The notes: generated by a model from the sequence alone, not told the origin. A DNA stretch of 46,088 nucleotides from JAJVIP01 sp964405835 (GCA_964405835.1 CAYOPN010000015.1:1-46088); one strand, 5' to 3'; shown: positions 22,900 to 32,428, counted from the stretch's first letter. Numbers and translations: made by a program.

Positions 22900-23833
22900 G
22901 CTTGTCTCCCACTTTTAAACCGGCGCCCTGCCAAAAAGCCCAAGCGGGCATCGGTTTCTTCCCTTCGGGCTGCACGTCCAACAACAATACGCATCCGTGA
23001 CCGGTTTGTACAACCAGTCCTTCATTTTTTAGCGCATCAATGACGGTCCCAGGTGGTTTGCCGGAGTTCTGTGAAAATTCTTTGGCACGGATGACCTTCA
23101 ATTGTTTTGGCGCGCCGTCTTTCCCGGTGAACTTGGTTGACGCGCCCGGCCAAACGGAAATGCCTCTCATCAAATTTAAAATTGTGTTCGCCGGTTTGGC
23201 CCAATCGATGCGGCCTAGTTCTTTCTTAAGAATGGGCGCCAGCGTCGGCGTGCCGGATTGCGGCGTTCGTTTGATGTTTCCTTTTTCAATATCGGCCAGC
23301 ACGTTATCCAAAACGCGCAAGCCGAGTGGCACGAGCTTGGCTTCAAGCCGCGTTGCATCGTCGTCGGCAGCGATCGCAACGTCCGCCTGTTGAAAAATCG
23401 GTCCCGAATCAAGGCCTTCCTCAAGCCAAAAAACCGTCACGCCGGTTTTCTCTTCGCCATTGATGAGCGCCCACTGCATGGGCGCTGCGCCGCGGTATTT
23501 CGGCAAAAGCGAGAAGTGCACATTGATGCAGCCAAGTTTCGGCATTTCCAAAACAGACTTGGGCAGGATCCGTCCGTAGGCGATGGCGATACCTAAGTCC
23601 GCGTTCAAATTTCTAAGCGGGGCGACCACCGCATCGTTCCATGGACCAGCGGGCTGAAAAACGGGGATGCCCTTTTTTTCAGCAAAAACTTTGGTGGGAG
23701 GGGCCGTGATCTGATAACCGCGGCCGACCGGTTCGTCTGGCCGGCACACCACGCCGACAACCTGACTGTGCTGGGAGAGCCAATGAAGATAGGGGACCGC
23801 GATTTCGGGCGTACCGAAAAAGAGGACCTTCAT
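22892..23833 (-). CDS. fmt: Methionyl-tRNA formyltransferase
   Basis: Fmt formylates initiator Met-tRNA with 10-formyl-tetrahydrofolate. The 313-residue protein has MKVLFFGTPEIAVP, AIAYGRILP, INVHFSLLPKYRGAAPMQWALINGE with the family SLLPxYRG loop, TGVTVFWLEEGLDSGPI, and a C-terminal OB-like domain (IDWAKPA...RGISVWPGA). It follows def, its usual partner, but a palindromic repeat fills the space between them and no Shine-Dalgarno precedes ATG 23833. The stop overlaps the rlmN start by 8 nt. Confidence 0.96.
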   Translation of the reverse strand: MKVLFFGTPEIAVPYLHWLSQHSQVVGVVCRPDEPVGRGYQITAPPTKVFAEKKGIPVFQPAGPWNDAVVAPLRNLNADLGIAIAYGRILPKSVLEMPKLGCINVHFSLLPKYRGAAPMQWALINGEEKTGVTVFWLEEGLDSGPIFQQADVAIAADDDATRLEAKLVPLGLRVLDNVLADIEKGNIKRTPQSGTPTLAPILKKELGRIDWAKPANTILNLMRGISVWPGASTKFTGKDGAPKQLKVIRAKEFSQNSGKPPGTVIDALKNEGLVVQTGHGCVLLLDVQPEGKKPMPAWAFWQGAGLKVGDKLG

Positions 23834-23834
23834 T

Positions 23835-23923
23835 CGTCACCCCGGCGAAAGCCGGGGCCCAGGTCGTAAACTTGAATTAAAAGCATGTTTAAAGCCTGGA
23901 TTCCGGCTTTCGCCGGAATGACG
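23835..23923. repeat. Palindromic repeat filling the def-fmt gap
   Basis: It begins CGTCACCCCGGCGAAAGCCG and ends with the inverted copy ending GGAATGACG. It belongs to the same family as the in-frame element at 3228-3306. It lies within 2 nt of both flanking genes and leaves no room for a ribosome-binding site for fmt. Confidence 0.85.
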
Positions 23924-23924
23924 T

Positions 23925-24437
23925 TCACCACAGTCCTTCTTTCTTTAACTTTCGGATCGCCCAGCTCATTTGCAGACGGCGTTTCAGCGGAGCACGGTTC
24001 CAGATAAGTTTTCCGTCGAGATGGTCGATTTCGTGCTGCAAGCAGCGCGCCAAAAGGCCGTCGCCGGTGATGGTGATCGGCAGACCCTTTTCGTTGAGCG
24101 CTTCAACGGTGACTTTCTCGGCCCGTTTCACAATGGCGCCGCCCACGTTCGGAAGCGATAGACACCCTTCATCGCTGTCGATTTTTCCCTCCCGCTTAAC
24201 GATCTTGGGATTGATCATGACAAATTGGTTTCGCGGCTTTTCGGGCGTCACGTTCACAACGGCAAGACGCAGACCGACGCCGACTTGCGGCGCGGCGAGG
24301 CCTATGCCTTGCGCGTCGTACATGGTCTCGTACATATCTTCAATCAACTTCTGGGTCTCAGCGCCCAGATCTTGGACGGGTTTTGCGACTTTGCGGAGCA
24401 CCGCTTCGCCATGGCGCGTGATGCGGAGGACGGCCAT
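23925..24437 (-). CDS. def: Peptide deformylase
   Basis: Def removes the N-formyl group from nascent proteins. From ATG 24437 the protein has 170 residues with the three family motifs: GIGLAAPQ (44-51), EGCLSLP (metal Cys92) and QHEIDH (His135, Glu136, His139). The longer frame to 24470 runs back into atpC and lacks support, while ATG 24437 overlaps the atpC stop by one base (TAATG). It is thus coupled to the last ATP synthase gene, and fmt follows. Confidence 0.96.
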   Translation of the reverse strand: MAVLRITRHGEAVLRKVAKPVQDLGAETQKLIEDMYETMYDAQGIGLAAPQVGVGLRLAVVNVTPEKPRNQFVMINPKIVKREGKIDSDEGCLSLPNVGGAIVKRAEKVTVEALNEKGLPITITGDGLLARCLQHEIDHLDGKLIWNRAPLKRRLQMSWAIRKLKKEGLW

Positions 24438-24880
24438 TAACGAACGCCCTGCGGTGTGGGTTTGCGCCAACTTGTTTTTTGGCCGACTTTGATGCGGAGC
24501 ACGGCGCGCGTGAGCGCGGCTTCCAGGTTGGCCAGTTCGGCGGCCGTCAAATCGGCCTGCGGTGCGGTGAGCTGGGCCTTGGTGCGTTCGGCGGCCAAGC
24601 GGGCGCGTTCAACATCAATCTGGTCGGCGAATTCGGCAGTCTCTGCAAAAATGGAAACGACGCTTCCGGATTTGACCTCCAGAAAGCCGCCGGTAACAAC
24701 CACGTAATGCGTGTCCGTGCCCTTCCTTAAGCGCACGACGCCCGGGCTTAACTTGGTGAGAAGCGGCGCATGACGCGGCAGGATGCCGATTTCACCGAGC
24801 GGCGTGGGCGCAGCGATGAAATCAACGTCCTCGTTGAAAGCCAACCGCTCGGGCGTTATGAGTTCTGCATGTATCGTCAT
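24437..24880 (-). CDS. atpC: F1F0 ATP synthase epsilon subunit
   Basis: The epsilon subunit forms part of the central stalk and modulates ATPase activity. The 147-residue protein has the N-terminal beta-barrel pattern LITPERLAFNEDVDFIAAPTPLGEIGILPRHAPL split over the expected strands, VVVTGGFLEV, and a two-helix C-terminus rich in Ala, Arg and Glu. It follows atpD, but a 98-bp palindromic repeat lies between and no Shine-Dalgarno is seen before ATG 24880, so its translation may be set separately from atpD. Confidence 0.95.
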   Translation of the reverse strand: MTIHAELITPERLAFNEDVDFIAAPTPLGEIGILPRHAPLLTKLSPGVVRLRKGTDTHYVVVTGGFLEVKSGSVVSIFAETAEFADQIDVERARLAAERTKAQLTAPQADLTAAELANLEAALTRAVLRIKVGQKTSWRKPTPQGVR

Positions 24881-24888
24881 AAATAATG

Positions 24889-24985
24889 TTTGAAAGTTTG
24901 ATGCTTGAGAATTGATGATTGGTACTTTGTTTGTGAATTATGAAACCAAGTACCAATTCTCAATCATCAAGCTTCAAATTCCAAT

Positions 24986-24986
<1 letters not shown>
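24889..24986. repeat. AT-rich palindromic repeat between atpD and atpC
   Basis: GTTTGATGCTTGAGAATTGA at one side faces an inverted copy ending in CTTCAAATTCCAATTT, with centre TTGTTTGTGAATTATG. It is the second copy of the element at 12309-12390. The atpD stop codon touches its edge. Confidence 0.8.
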
Positions 24987-26425
<1,439 letters not shown>

Positions 26426-26440
26426 ATTCTTCTCCTAGTT

Positions 26441-26517
26441 CGTCATCCCCGAATGTCTCTATCGGGGATCTCTACTTCTCTGGTAGAGACCCCCGCTTAA
26501 GACATGCGGGGGTGACG
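26441..26517. repeat. Palindromic repeat between atpG and atpD
   Basis: The termini CGTCATCCCCG and CGGGGGTGACG are inverted, with internal pairs GATCTCTAC/GGTAGAGAC. They are related at the ends to the CGTCAYCCC elements at 3228 and 23835 but have a different interior. The Shine-Dalgarno of atpD is kept just outside. Confidence 0.75.
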
Positions 26518-26523
26518 CAAAAA

Positions 26524-27396
26524 TTAATTTTGCAGTGCCTCAGCGCCGCCGACGATTTCGGCGAGTTCTTTGGTGATGCCGGCTTGACGCACTTTGTTCA
26601 TCGTGAGCGTCAAGGACGCGATTAGTTCGCGCGCGTTGTTGGTGGCGCTGTCCATCGCCGCCATGCGGGCCGCCAGTTCGGCGGCCTGCGACTCCAAAAG
26701 GATCCGGAAAATTTGGCCTTTGATGTAGCGCGGCAAAAGTTCTTCGATCAGTTCCGGTTGATTGGGCTCGTAGATGAAATCCAGCTTTGGTTGCACGGCC
26801 GGAATTCCCTTCACCGGCAAGAGCGGCTTGATCACGATCTCCTGCTTGAGCCTCGATTTAAATTCGTTGTAGATGATCACGACTTCGCTCGTGTCGGTTT
26901 CCAAGAACGCCTTAATCAAATCGGCCCCGATCACTTCGGCTTGCACGAAATTGAGCTTCTGGAAAATGCCGACGTATTCTTTTTCCACTTTCTTTGCGAA
27001 GCGGCGGAAATAATCGCGGCCTTTCTTGCCCACCAGCCACAGGTGCACGTCTTTGTCCTTGTGCTCGCGCAGGAAGTGCACCGCCCGGCGGACCAAGTTC
27101 GCGTTGAAACCGCCGCAGAGACCGCGGTCGGCCGTGACGAGCACCACGTCCAGGCGGTTTCCCGCGCGCTCGCGCAGCAGCGGATGCGCGTTCAACGCTT
27201 CGGGGCTTTTCGCGTTGAGCAAGTACGATAGTTCCTGCAAAAGCGTTTCCAATTTGTCCGCAAACGGCCGCGCCGAAATAATCCGTTCCTGCGCGCGGTT
27301 CAAGCGCGCGGCCGACACCAGCTTCATCGCTTTCGTGATTTGCTGGGTCGATTTGACGGATTTGACTTTGCTGCGTAGTTCTCTGAGTGAAGCCAT
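26524..27396 (-). CDS. atpG: F1F0 ATP synthase gamma subunit
   Basis: Gamma is the rotating shaft of F1. The 290-residue protein starts with MASLRELRSKVKSVKSTQQITKAMKLVSAAR, typical of the N-terminal coiled coil, has DRGLCGGFNANL, and ends with MDSATNNARELIASLTLTMNKVRQAGIT, the conserved C-terminal coil (each quoted in part across the respective helices). It follows atpA, but a heptamer-type repeat fills the gap and no Shine-Dalgarno precedes ATG 27396. Confidence 0.97.
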   Translation of the reverse strand: MASLRELRSKVKSVKSTQQITKAMKLVSAARLNRAQERIISARPFADKLETLLQELSYLLNAKSPEALNAHPLLRERAGNRLDVVLVTADRGLCGGFNANLVRRAVHFLREHKDKDVHLWLVGKKGRDYFRRFAKKVEKEYVGIFQKLNFVQAEVIGADLIKAFLETDTSEVVIIYNEFKSRLKQEIVIKPLLPVKGIPAVQPKLDFIYEPNQPELIEELLPRYIKGQIFRILLESQAAELAARMAAMDSATNNARELIASLTLTMNKVRQAGITKELAEIVGGAEALQN

Positions 27397-27403
27397 GATG
27401 AAT

Positions 27404-27482
27404 AGCTATAGGCTGTAAGCTCTAAGCTGTAAGCCAGAAATAAATTTCATGCTTACAGCTTATGGCTTAGAGCTTAAAGCCT
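27404..27482. repeat. Heptamer-type palindromic repeat between atpA and atpG
   Basis: One half reads as successive 7-bp units (GCTATAG, GCTGTAA, GCTCTAA, GCTGTAA) and the other half contains the inverted units. It overlaps the last codons of atpA (GFKL plus stop). Related copies lie at 13069-13113 and 30373-30432. Confidence 0.8.
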
Positions 27483-28981
27483 TGTTTAAACTCCTTGATA
27501 TGGTTTGAAAGTTTGGCGATCAACGCGTCTGACATTTTTTCGCCGCCGCGGATCTCGTTGAGAATGTCCGGCGCTTTGGTTTCAACGGCGCTCAAGAGGC
27601 CCGCTTCGAAATCGCGGACTTTGTTGACCGGAATGTCATCCAAGAAACCTTTCACGCCCGCAAAAATGGAAACCACTTGTTTCGCGACGTCGAGCGGCAC
27701 GTACTGGCCTTGTTTCAAAAGTTCAACCATGCGTTTTCCGCGTTCCAATTTTGCCAACGACGTCTTGTCGAGTTCGGAGGCGAATTGCGCGAAGGCCGCG
27801 AGTTCGTTGTATTGCGCCAAGTCCAAGCGCAACGGGCCCGCGATCTGGCGCATCGCTTTGATCTGGGCGCTGCCGCCCACGCGCGACACGGAGAGACCGA
27901 CGTTCACGGCCGGACGAACACCCGAATAGAACAAGCTGCTCTCGAGATAAATCTGACCGTCCGTGATCGAGATCACGTTGGTCGGAATAAAGGCCGACAC
28001 GTCGCTGGCCTGCGTCTCAATAATAGGAAGCGCCGTGATCGAGCCGCCACCATGTTCCTTGGCGAGTTTGCAAGCGCGCTCGAGCAAGCGCGAATGCAGA
28101 TAAAAAACGTCGCCGGGGTAAGCTTCGCGGCCCGGGGGGCGACGCAGCAAAAGCGACATTTGGCGGTACGCTTGCGCGTGTTTGGTCAGGTCGTCGTACA
28201 CGCAAAGCACGTGACGGCCGGCCCAGGAAAATTCTTCACCCATGGTCACGCCCGTGTAGGGCGCCAGATAAAGCAACGGCGCTTGTTCGGAAGCGGAAGC
28301 GGCGACCACAATCGTGTAATCCATGGCGCCCGCGTCGGTCAAGGTCTGCACAACGGAAGCGATCGTGGATTGCTTCTGTCCAACCGCGACGTAAATACAA
28401 ATAGGGCGGTCCTTGGCGTTTTTCTGATTGATGATCGTGTCGATCGCGATGGCGGTCTTGCCGGTCTGGCGGTCGCCGATGATCAGCTCGCGTTGTCCGC
28501 GACCGATCGGGATCATCGCGTCGATGGCCTTGATACCGGTCTGGAGCGGTTCGCGCACCGACTGGCGGTCGACGACGCCCGAAGCGATGACTTCAACGGG
28601 GCGGGTCTTTTTCGTCTTGATCGGGCCTTTGCCATCGATCGGTTGTCCGAGCGCGTTTACCACGCGGCCGATGAGCTCGTCACCGACGGGGACTTCCATG
28701 ATGCGGTTGGTGCGTTTGACCGTGTCGCCTTCCTTAATATGGGAGTCGCGGCCCAGGATGGCCACGCCGACCGAATCGTTTTCAAGGTTGAGCACCATGC
28801 CGTAGGTGTTTTCCGGAAACAGCAAGAGCTCGCCGTTTAATGCGTTCTCAAGTCCGTAGACTTTCGCGATGCCGTCGCCGATTTGGAGGACTTGCCCCAC
28901 TTCTTGCATCTCCGCTTTCACGTCGATGTCGGCGATCTGTTTTTTTAATGCACTTGTGATCTCATCTGGTCGAATGGCCAT
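27467..28981 (-). CDS. atpA: F1F0 ATP synthase alpha subunit
   Basis: Alpha carries the non-catalytic nucleotide sites of F1. The 504-residue protein has the N-terminal VGQVLQIGDGIAKVYGL, Walker A GDRQTGKT at 169-176, and the late GGGSITALPIIETQ and PAVNVGLSVSRVGGSAQ blocks. AAGGAA lies 7 nt before ATG 28981. Its last four residues are encoded within a palindromic repeat. Confidence 0.98.
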   Translation of the reverse strand: MAIRPDEITSALKKQIADIDVKAEMQEVGQVLQIGDGIAKVYGLENALNGELLLFPENTYGMVLNLENDSVGVAILGRDSHIKEGDTVKRTNRIMEVPVGDELIGRVVNALGQPIDGKGPIKTKKTRPVEVIASGVVDRQSVREPLQTGIKAIDAMIPIGRGQRELIIGDRQTGKTAIAIDTIINQKNAKDRPICIYVAVGQKQSTIASVVQTLTDAGAMDYTIVVAASASEQAPLLYLAPYTGVTMGEEFSWAGRHVLCVYDDLTKHAQAYRQMSLLLRRPPGREAYPGDVFYLHSRLLERACKLAKEHGGGSITALPIIETQASDVSAFIPTNVISITDGQIYLESSLFYSGVRPAVNVGLSVSRVGGSAQIKAMRQIAGPLRLDLAQYNELAAFAQFASELDKTSLAKLERGKRMVELLKQGQYVPLDVAKQVVSIFAGVKGFLDDIPVNKVRDFEAGLLSAVETKAPDILNEIRGGEKMSDALIAKLSNHIKEFKQGFKL

Positions 28982-28996
28982 GTTAATTCCTTAAAG

Positions 28997-29533
28997 TTAA
29001 TTCGCGCTGTGAAGCAGCGCGTGACGAAACGTCTCAATACGTCCACGGATGGACGCGTCCAACACTTTGTCTCCCATCTGGACCCAAACACCGCCGAGCA
29101 GGTCTTTGGCCACCTCGAAATGACCGAGGATTTTTCCGCCGAACCGGTGCGCCAGGTCGCCTTCAATACTGCGCTTTTGGATGTCGGTGAGCGGCGCCGC
29201 GGTGCGGACCACCGCGCGGTGAAGACCTTTCGCGGTATCGCCCATGGCGGTCAGTTGCTCATTGATGGTGGGAATCAAATCCAAACGTTTCCGGCGCGCC
29301 AGCAAGTTCGCGAACTTGAGGACCACTTTATTGGAGGTGATGCTCTTAACCAACTTTTCTTTGAGCTCCAATTTCACGAGCGGATTCAACAAGAGCCGTT
29401 GAAACTGCGGCGTGGCCTGGTAGGCGTGGGCCACGTTGTTCATCGCGTTCAGGATGTCGTCCACCGATTTGGTTTCTTGCGCGATCTGGTAAAGCGCCCG
29501 CGCGTAGCGACGGGCCACGGTCACGTTTCGCAT
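28997..29533 (-). CDS. atpH: F1F0 ATP synthase delta subunit
   Basis: Delta links F1 to the peripheral stalk. The 178-residue protein has ARRYARALYQIAQE at the start, LLLNPLVKLELKEKLV, FANLLARRKRLDLIP, and the C-terminal LLGGVWVQMGDKVLDASIRGRIE, all typical. Its ATG overlaps the atpF stop by one base (TAATG), indicating coupling. Confidence 0.96.
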   Translation of the reverse strand: MRNVTVARRYARALYQIAQETKSVDDILNAMNNVAHAYQATPQFQRLLLNPLVKLELKEKLVKSITSNKVVLKFANLLARRKRLDLIPTINEQLTAMGDTAKGLHRAVVRTAAPLTDIQKRSIEGDLAHRFGGKILGHFEVAKDLLGGVWVQMGDKVLDASIRGRIETFRHALLHSAN

Positions 29534-30030
29534 TAGTTGTTCCCCCCGACGTTCTTCAGAGCGTCTTTTAATATTTCGTCCTGGACGCGGTGGTCGATCG
29601 TCCGGTTGACGATTTTTTCGGCGATCCCAATGGAAAGCCCCGCCACTTCGTTGCGGAGCTCCGCTTTCAACTTGTCGGTCTCACCGGCCAAATCGCGGCG
29701 GCCTTTTTCCAGCACGCGCTCGGATTCTTCCTTGGCGGCGGCCAAGAGCTCCGCGCGTGAACGGTCAGCGTCTTTCTTGGCCTGGCTCACCATGTCTTGA
29801 ATGGTGCGCTGGGCCTCGTTCAACTGCGACTCGTATTGCTGACGGAGGCGTTCGGCCTCGGCCTGGGCTTTTTCAGCCCGGTCCAAATCGCCGCGGATTT
29901 TTCCTTCGCGCTGATTGATCCCGTCCAAGATCGGTTTCCACGCGGCCTTCTTAAGAATAAAGACCAACAATAGAAACGTGATGATCGTGGTGAGAATGAG
30001 CCCGATGTCGGGATTGAGCAACTTGTCCAT
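29533..30030 (-). CDS. atpF: F1F0 ATP synthase b subunit
   Basis: The b subunit is the membrane-anchored peripheral stalk. The 165-residue protein has an N-terminal TM helix (LILTTIITFLLLVFILKKAAW, residues about 11-30) ending in the usual W-KPI, then a long charged coiled coil. TAGGAG lies 7 nt before ATG 30030. No second b-type gene is seen, so the stalk is probably a b2 homodimer. Confidence 0.96.
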   Translation of the reverse strand: MDKLLNPDIGLILTTIITFLLLVFILKKAAWKPILDGINQREGKIRGDLDRAEKAQAEAERLRQQYESQLNEAQRTIQDMVSQAKKDADRSRAELLAAAKEESERVLEKGRRDLAGETDKLKAELRNEVAGLSIGIAEKIVNRTIDHRVQDEILKDALKNVGGNN

Positions 30031-30057
30031 AGTGGACTCCTACTGACGAATTAGTGC

Positions 30058-30351
30058 TTAGTGTGCTTGAGAGGCAGCGGGAGCTTCAGCGACGTTACCG
30101 GAGGCTTGCGGACCTTTGTTGAGGGCCAAGAGCAAGCAGATAACGAGCGCGAAAAGACCAAGACCTTCGATGAGCGCGGCCGGGATGATCATGGACGTGC
30201 GGAGCTCACCGGCGGCTTCCGGCTGACGAGCTGTGCCTTCGAGGGCGGCGCTGGCCAAACGGGCGATGCCCGAAGCGGCGGAGTACATGCAAAGACCCGC
30301 GCCGAAACCGGCGGCCAAATAACCGAGACCAATAAACAATGTTTGATTCAT
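30058..30351 (-). CDS. atpE: F1F0 ATP synthase c subunit (H+ type)
   Basis: The c subunit forms the rotor ring. The 97-residue hairpin has two TM helices joined by ARQPE (41-45), with the ion-binding Glu62 in IPAALIEGLGLFALV. The residue after Glu62 is Gly rather than Ser, and the Gln of the sodium signature in helix 1 is missing, so proton specificity is inferred. A C-terminal tail of about 18 residues rich in Ala is longer than usual. AAAGGAG is well placed before the ATG. A heptamer-type repeat lies between atpB and this gene. Confidence 0.96.
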   Translation of the reverse strand: MNQTLFIGLGYLAAGFGAGLCMYSAASGIARLASAALEGTARQPEAAGELRTSMIIPAALIEGLGLFALVICLLLALNKGPQASGNVAEAPAASQAH

Positions 30352-30372
30352 TTTTTTTAACTCCTTTATGAT

Positions 30373-30432
30373 GGCTATAAGCCATAAGCTCTAAGCTTTA
30401 GGCTTACGGCTTACAGCTTATGGCTTAAAGCT
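30373..30432. repeat. Heptamer-type palindromic repeat between atpB and atpE
   Basis: Units run GCTATAA, GCCATAA, GCTCTAA, GCTTTAG, then inverted units GGCTTAC, GGCTTAC, AGCTTAT, GGCTTAA. The atpB stop is at its right edge. The atpE Shine-Dalgarno is kept just outside. Confidence 0.8.
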
Positions 30433-31177
30433 AATGCGGGTGTAGAGAAGCTCCCACAAAAATCGCTGTTAAGAATGTGAAAATGTACGCCTGCAAAAAA
30501 CAGACAAATGTCTCAAGCACCGAAAGCCCCACCGCGATCGGCACCGAACCAACGCTGACCAGGATGGAACCGAGCAGGAAACTCAGACAAAGGAACGCGA
30601 GCAGCACGATGTGCCCCGCAATCATGTTCGCGAAAAGACGAATGCAGAGCGCGAACGCGCGCGTGAAAAGCCCCATGATTTCGAGCGGCAACATGAGCGG
30701 GATGAGCCAGGCGGGCAGACCGTGCGGAATGAAATTCTTGATGTGGTGGAAGAAGCCATGCTCGCGGATACCGGCGATGTTAATAAGGAAGAAGGTGCAG
30801 ACCGCGAGCGCCGCCGTGACGGAAATGTTGCCGGTCGCCGAAGCGCCGAAAGGAATCATGCCGAGCAGATTGACGGTGAGAATGAAAAAGAAAAGAGTCA
30901 GAAAATACGGGAGGTAAACGAGGCCTTCTTTGCCGGTGTTGGGGAGAACGACTTCATCGCGGATAAAAACCACAAAAATTTCAAGGAAAGCGCGCGGGCC
31001 GGAAGGAACGGTGGGCCAGGCGCGGGCCAAGAGCGGAAGCGTGGTAATCAAAAGACCGCCGGCAATCCACATCATCATGACATGCTTGCTGAAGTAGAAC
31101 GGAACCCCGCCCGCGACGAACATGGTCGCAATGCGGTGATCCAGAATGTGATGCTCAAGAACGTGAAGAAAATCCAT
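30431..31177 (-). CDS. atpB: F1F0 ATP synthase a subunit
   Basis: The a subunit provides the half-channels for ion entry. The 248-residue protein has about six TM helices. ALCIRLFANMIAGHIVLL contains the essential Arg (in RLFANM), followed by the FVCFLQAYIFTFLTAIF helix with its conserved Gln. The early FFILTVNLLGMIPFG block is typical. The ATG overlaps the atpI stop (TAATG). Confidence 0.97.
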   Translation of the reverse strand: MDFLHVLEHHILDHRIATMFVAGGVPFYFSKHVMMMWIAGGLLITTLPLLARAWPTVPSGPRAFLEIFVVFIRDEVVLPNTGKEGLVYLPYFLTLFFFILTVNLLGMIPFGASATGNISVTAALAVCTFFLINIAGIREHGFFHHIKNFIPHGLPAWLIPLMLPLEIMGLFTRAFALCIRLFANMIAGHIVLLAFLCLSFLLGSILVSVGSVPIAVGLSVLETFVCFLQAYIFTFLTAIFVGASLHPH

Positions 31178-31458
31178 TATTTGTTCGGTTTCAGAAAAAC
31201 CTTGACCTCAAGAATCATAAACACCATGGTGGCGCCGGCAAGAGACAACAGCGTCACCGCCAAATTCAAGTCCGTAAAACGATGGACCACGAAAGCCGTG
31301 GCCCCGAAAATCAAAAACCGCGCGAACGTGCTCGCGCCCCATACCGCATAAAACGATTTTTTGTTCCACGCCCATTTGAGAAGCAGCACCGATATCGTCG
31401 CCTGCAACAGCGCAAGCGCGACGCCCACCATGATTCCATTTGTTACCGGCGGGCTCAT
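31177..31458 (-). CDS. atpI: ATP synthase subunit I-like membrane protein
   Basis: The 93-residue protein has three to four hydrophobic segments (GIMVGVALALLQATISVLLL, FLIFGATAFVV, LAVTLLSLAGATMVFMIL). AtpI-family proteins help assemble the c ring. ATG 31458 overlaps the atpZ stop (ATGA). An open frame extending upstream to 31632 runs antiparallel to nothing useful and lies inside atpZ in another frame, so it is ignored. Assignment rests on size, topology and position just before atpB. Confidence 0.8.
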   Translation of the reverse strand: MSPPVTNGIMVGVALALLQATISVLLLKWAWNKKSFYAVWGASTFARFLIFGATAFVVHRFTDLNLAVTLLSLAGATMVFMILEVKVFLKPNK

Positions 31459-31682
31459 TGCTTTGTGAAAAACTTCTTCAGGAAACCATAAAGACCGACG
31501 GCGATTCCGACGATGGAACCCGTCAACGTGAACCAAGGCGACGTGCCTTTGTGCTTGTCCAACCAGAGGCCCAGGAAAATAAACACAAGCATCGTGACCG
31601 CCAATTGCATCCCTTCGGAAGCAAGGGCCCAACTGCTGGTGCGAGGTGTTTTTTTCGGGGATGAATCTTTAGGCTGGGTCAA
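31455..31682 (-). CDS. atpZ: AtpZ/AtpI-like F0 accessory protein
   Basis: The 75-residue protein has a charged N-terminus, then WALASEGMQLAVTMLVFIFLG and GTSPWFTLTGSIVGIAVGLYGF, the two-TM hairpin of the AtpZ family, a putative Ca2+/Mg2+ carrier or c-ring assembly factor. The only in-frame start giving the full N-terminus is TTG 31682. No Shine-Dalgarno precedes it. TACAAT ends 9 nt upstream, so the transcript may be leaderless or nearly so. It is the first gene of the ATP synthase operon. Confidence 0.8.
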   Translation of the reverse strand: MTQPKDSSPKKTPRTSSWALASEGMQLAVTMLVFIFLGLWLDKHKGTSPWFTLTGSIVGIAVGLYGFLKKFFTKQ

Positions 31683-31691
31683 ACGCCGCGG

Positions 31692-31722
31692 ATTGTAACA
31701 AAAATGGTTAAAATCCTGTCAA
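31692..31722 (-). promoter_or_regulatory. Promoter of the ATP synthase operon
   Basis: On the minus strand a perfect TTGACA (31722-31717) is followed after 19 nt by TACAAT (31697-31692), with a TGT extension before the -10 box. The 19-nt spacer is long, so the extended -10 may matter. The -10 box ends 9 nt before the TTG of atpZ. It overlaps the upstream region of the divergent lipoprotein gene. Confidence 0.55.
31709..31714 (+). promoter_or_regulatory. Putative -10 box (TAAAAT) of the lipoprotein gene
   Basis: TAAAATCCTGTCAA runs directly into ATG 31723, with 8 nt between box and start. It shares the TANAATCC form with other start-proximal boxes in this window. It lies in the spacer of the divergent atp promoter, so the two would compete for polymerase. 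Confidence 0.35.
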
Positions 31723-32319
31723 ATGCGCCAAAACTTTCTGAAATTTTTTGTTTCTCTGCTATTACTGACTTCCTGTGGCATCAAATCGCTTCCGGAAAAA
31801 CTGGTTTCGGGGAACGATAAGGTAAGGGCTGCGGCCGTAAAAAAACTCATTTCACTTCCCTCCGAAAAACAAGCAACCCTGGTCGAGCCGCTACTGGCCT
31901 ATTTGACTGACCCTGAAAGTCGCATTGCCAACCGGGCCGTGGAATCCTTGATAATCATCGGAAAGCCCGCCATTGAAGGGCTGAGTAAGAAATTCCACGA
32001 CGCCGATGTGTATGTGCGGATCAGCGCGGTTGGCGCGCTGGGCCAAATGGGCCCGCAGGCACCCGAAGCCATCCCCGACTTGACCCTGCTTCTTAAAGAC
32101 CCCCATCCACTGGTCCGCGAAGAGGCCATTTTTGCGTTGGGCCAGATTGGCCCGGCGGCCGCGTCCGCAGGTCCCGCCCTCCTTGAATTATTCCGCTCCT
32201 CTAATAAGGAACAGCAAGAGCTGATCGCCGAAGCCTTAAAGAAGATAGGAATATCCCCGCCGAACAAGCGGCGGGCCCGCCTGCCGACCGGCGGGCAGGC
32301 AAGCCCTCCAATTTCTTAG
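31723..32319 (+). CDS. Lipoprotein with HEAT-like repeats
   Basis: The 198-residue protein has a type II signal peptide (FFVSLLLLTSC, lipidated Cys18) and then about four HEAT/PBS-lyase-like repeats, each with paired helices: RIANRAVESLIIIGKPAIEGL, VRISAVGALGQMGPQAPEAI and VREEAIFALGQIGPAA are the clearest (first quoted in part). HEAT lipoproteins are usually protein-binding scaffolds. The last 18 residues (after KKIGISPP) are encoded by a GC-rich palindrome and are probably not native. There is no Shine-Dalgarno. A TAAAAT box ends 8 nt before the ATG, so the mRNA may be leaderless. Confidence 0.8.
   Translation: MRQNFLKFFVSLLLLTSCGIKSLPEKLVSGNDKVRAAAVKKLISLPSEKQATLVEPLLAYLTDPESRIANRAVESLIIIGKPAIEGLSKKFHDADVYVRISAVGALGQMGPQAPEAIPDLTLLLKDPHPLVREEAIFALGQIGPAAASAGPALLELFRSSNKEQQELIAEALKKIGISPPNKRRARLPTGGQASPPIS
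32275..32300. repeat. GC-rich palindrome in the 3' end of the lipoprotein gene
   Basis: GCCTGCC and GGCAGGC form a hairpin around GACCGGC, preceded by GGCGGGCCC. It encodes part of the C-terminal tail of the HEAT lipoprotein. It resembles the GCCCGCC/GGCGGGC pair at 32390-32412. Confidence 0.55.
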
Positions 32320-32389
32320 GTTTTTCCCCCTCCTGTCACCCCTTTATCACAGCTCCCCCCTAGACTGAGAGCACGTAAAACGCAGTCAG

Positions 32390-32412
32390 GCCCGCCAAAA
32401 GGATCGGCGGGC
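32390..32412 (+). promoter_or_regulatory. Hairpin adjoining the ribosome-binding site of the small membrane protein
   Basis: GCCCGCC (32390-32396) pairs with GGCGGGC (32406-32412). AAGGAGGG follows directly at 32413-32420 and ATG 32429 lies 9 nt beyond the AGGAGG. The stem ends exactly where the Shine-Dalgarno begins, so it could either keep it open or hide it. The rest of the 109-nt gap (32320-32428) shows no clear promoter. Confidence 0.45.
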
Positions 32413-32428
32413 AAGGAGGGCTAAGACC

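Noticed and set aside
27677..28840. 387-codon open frame on the plus strand opposite atpA
   Set aside because: It is antisense to a certain atpA gene, has no recognisable domain and an Arg/His/Val-rich composition typical of antisense shadows in GC-rich genes.
30058..30351. Sodium-dependent ATP synthase
   Set aside because: The c subunit lacks the Gln of helix 1 and has Gly instead of Ser after the key Glu.
31459..31632. Longer start for the AtpI-like protein
   Set aside because: It runs through atpZ in another frame. ATG 31458 with the ATGA overlap and the hydrophobic start fits the family.
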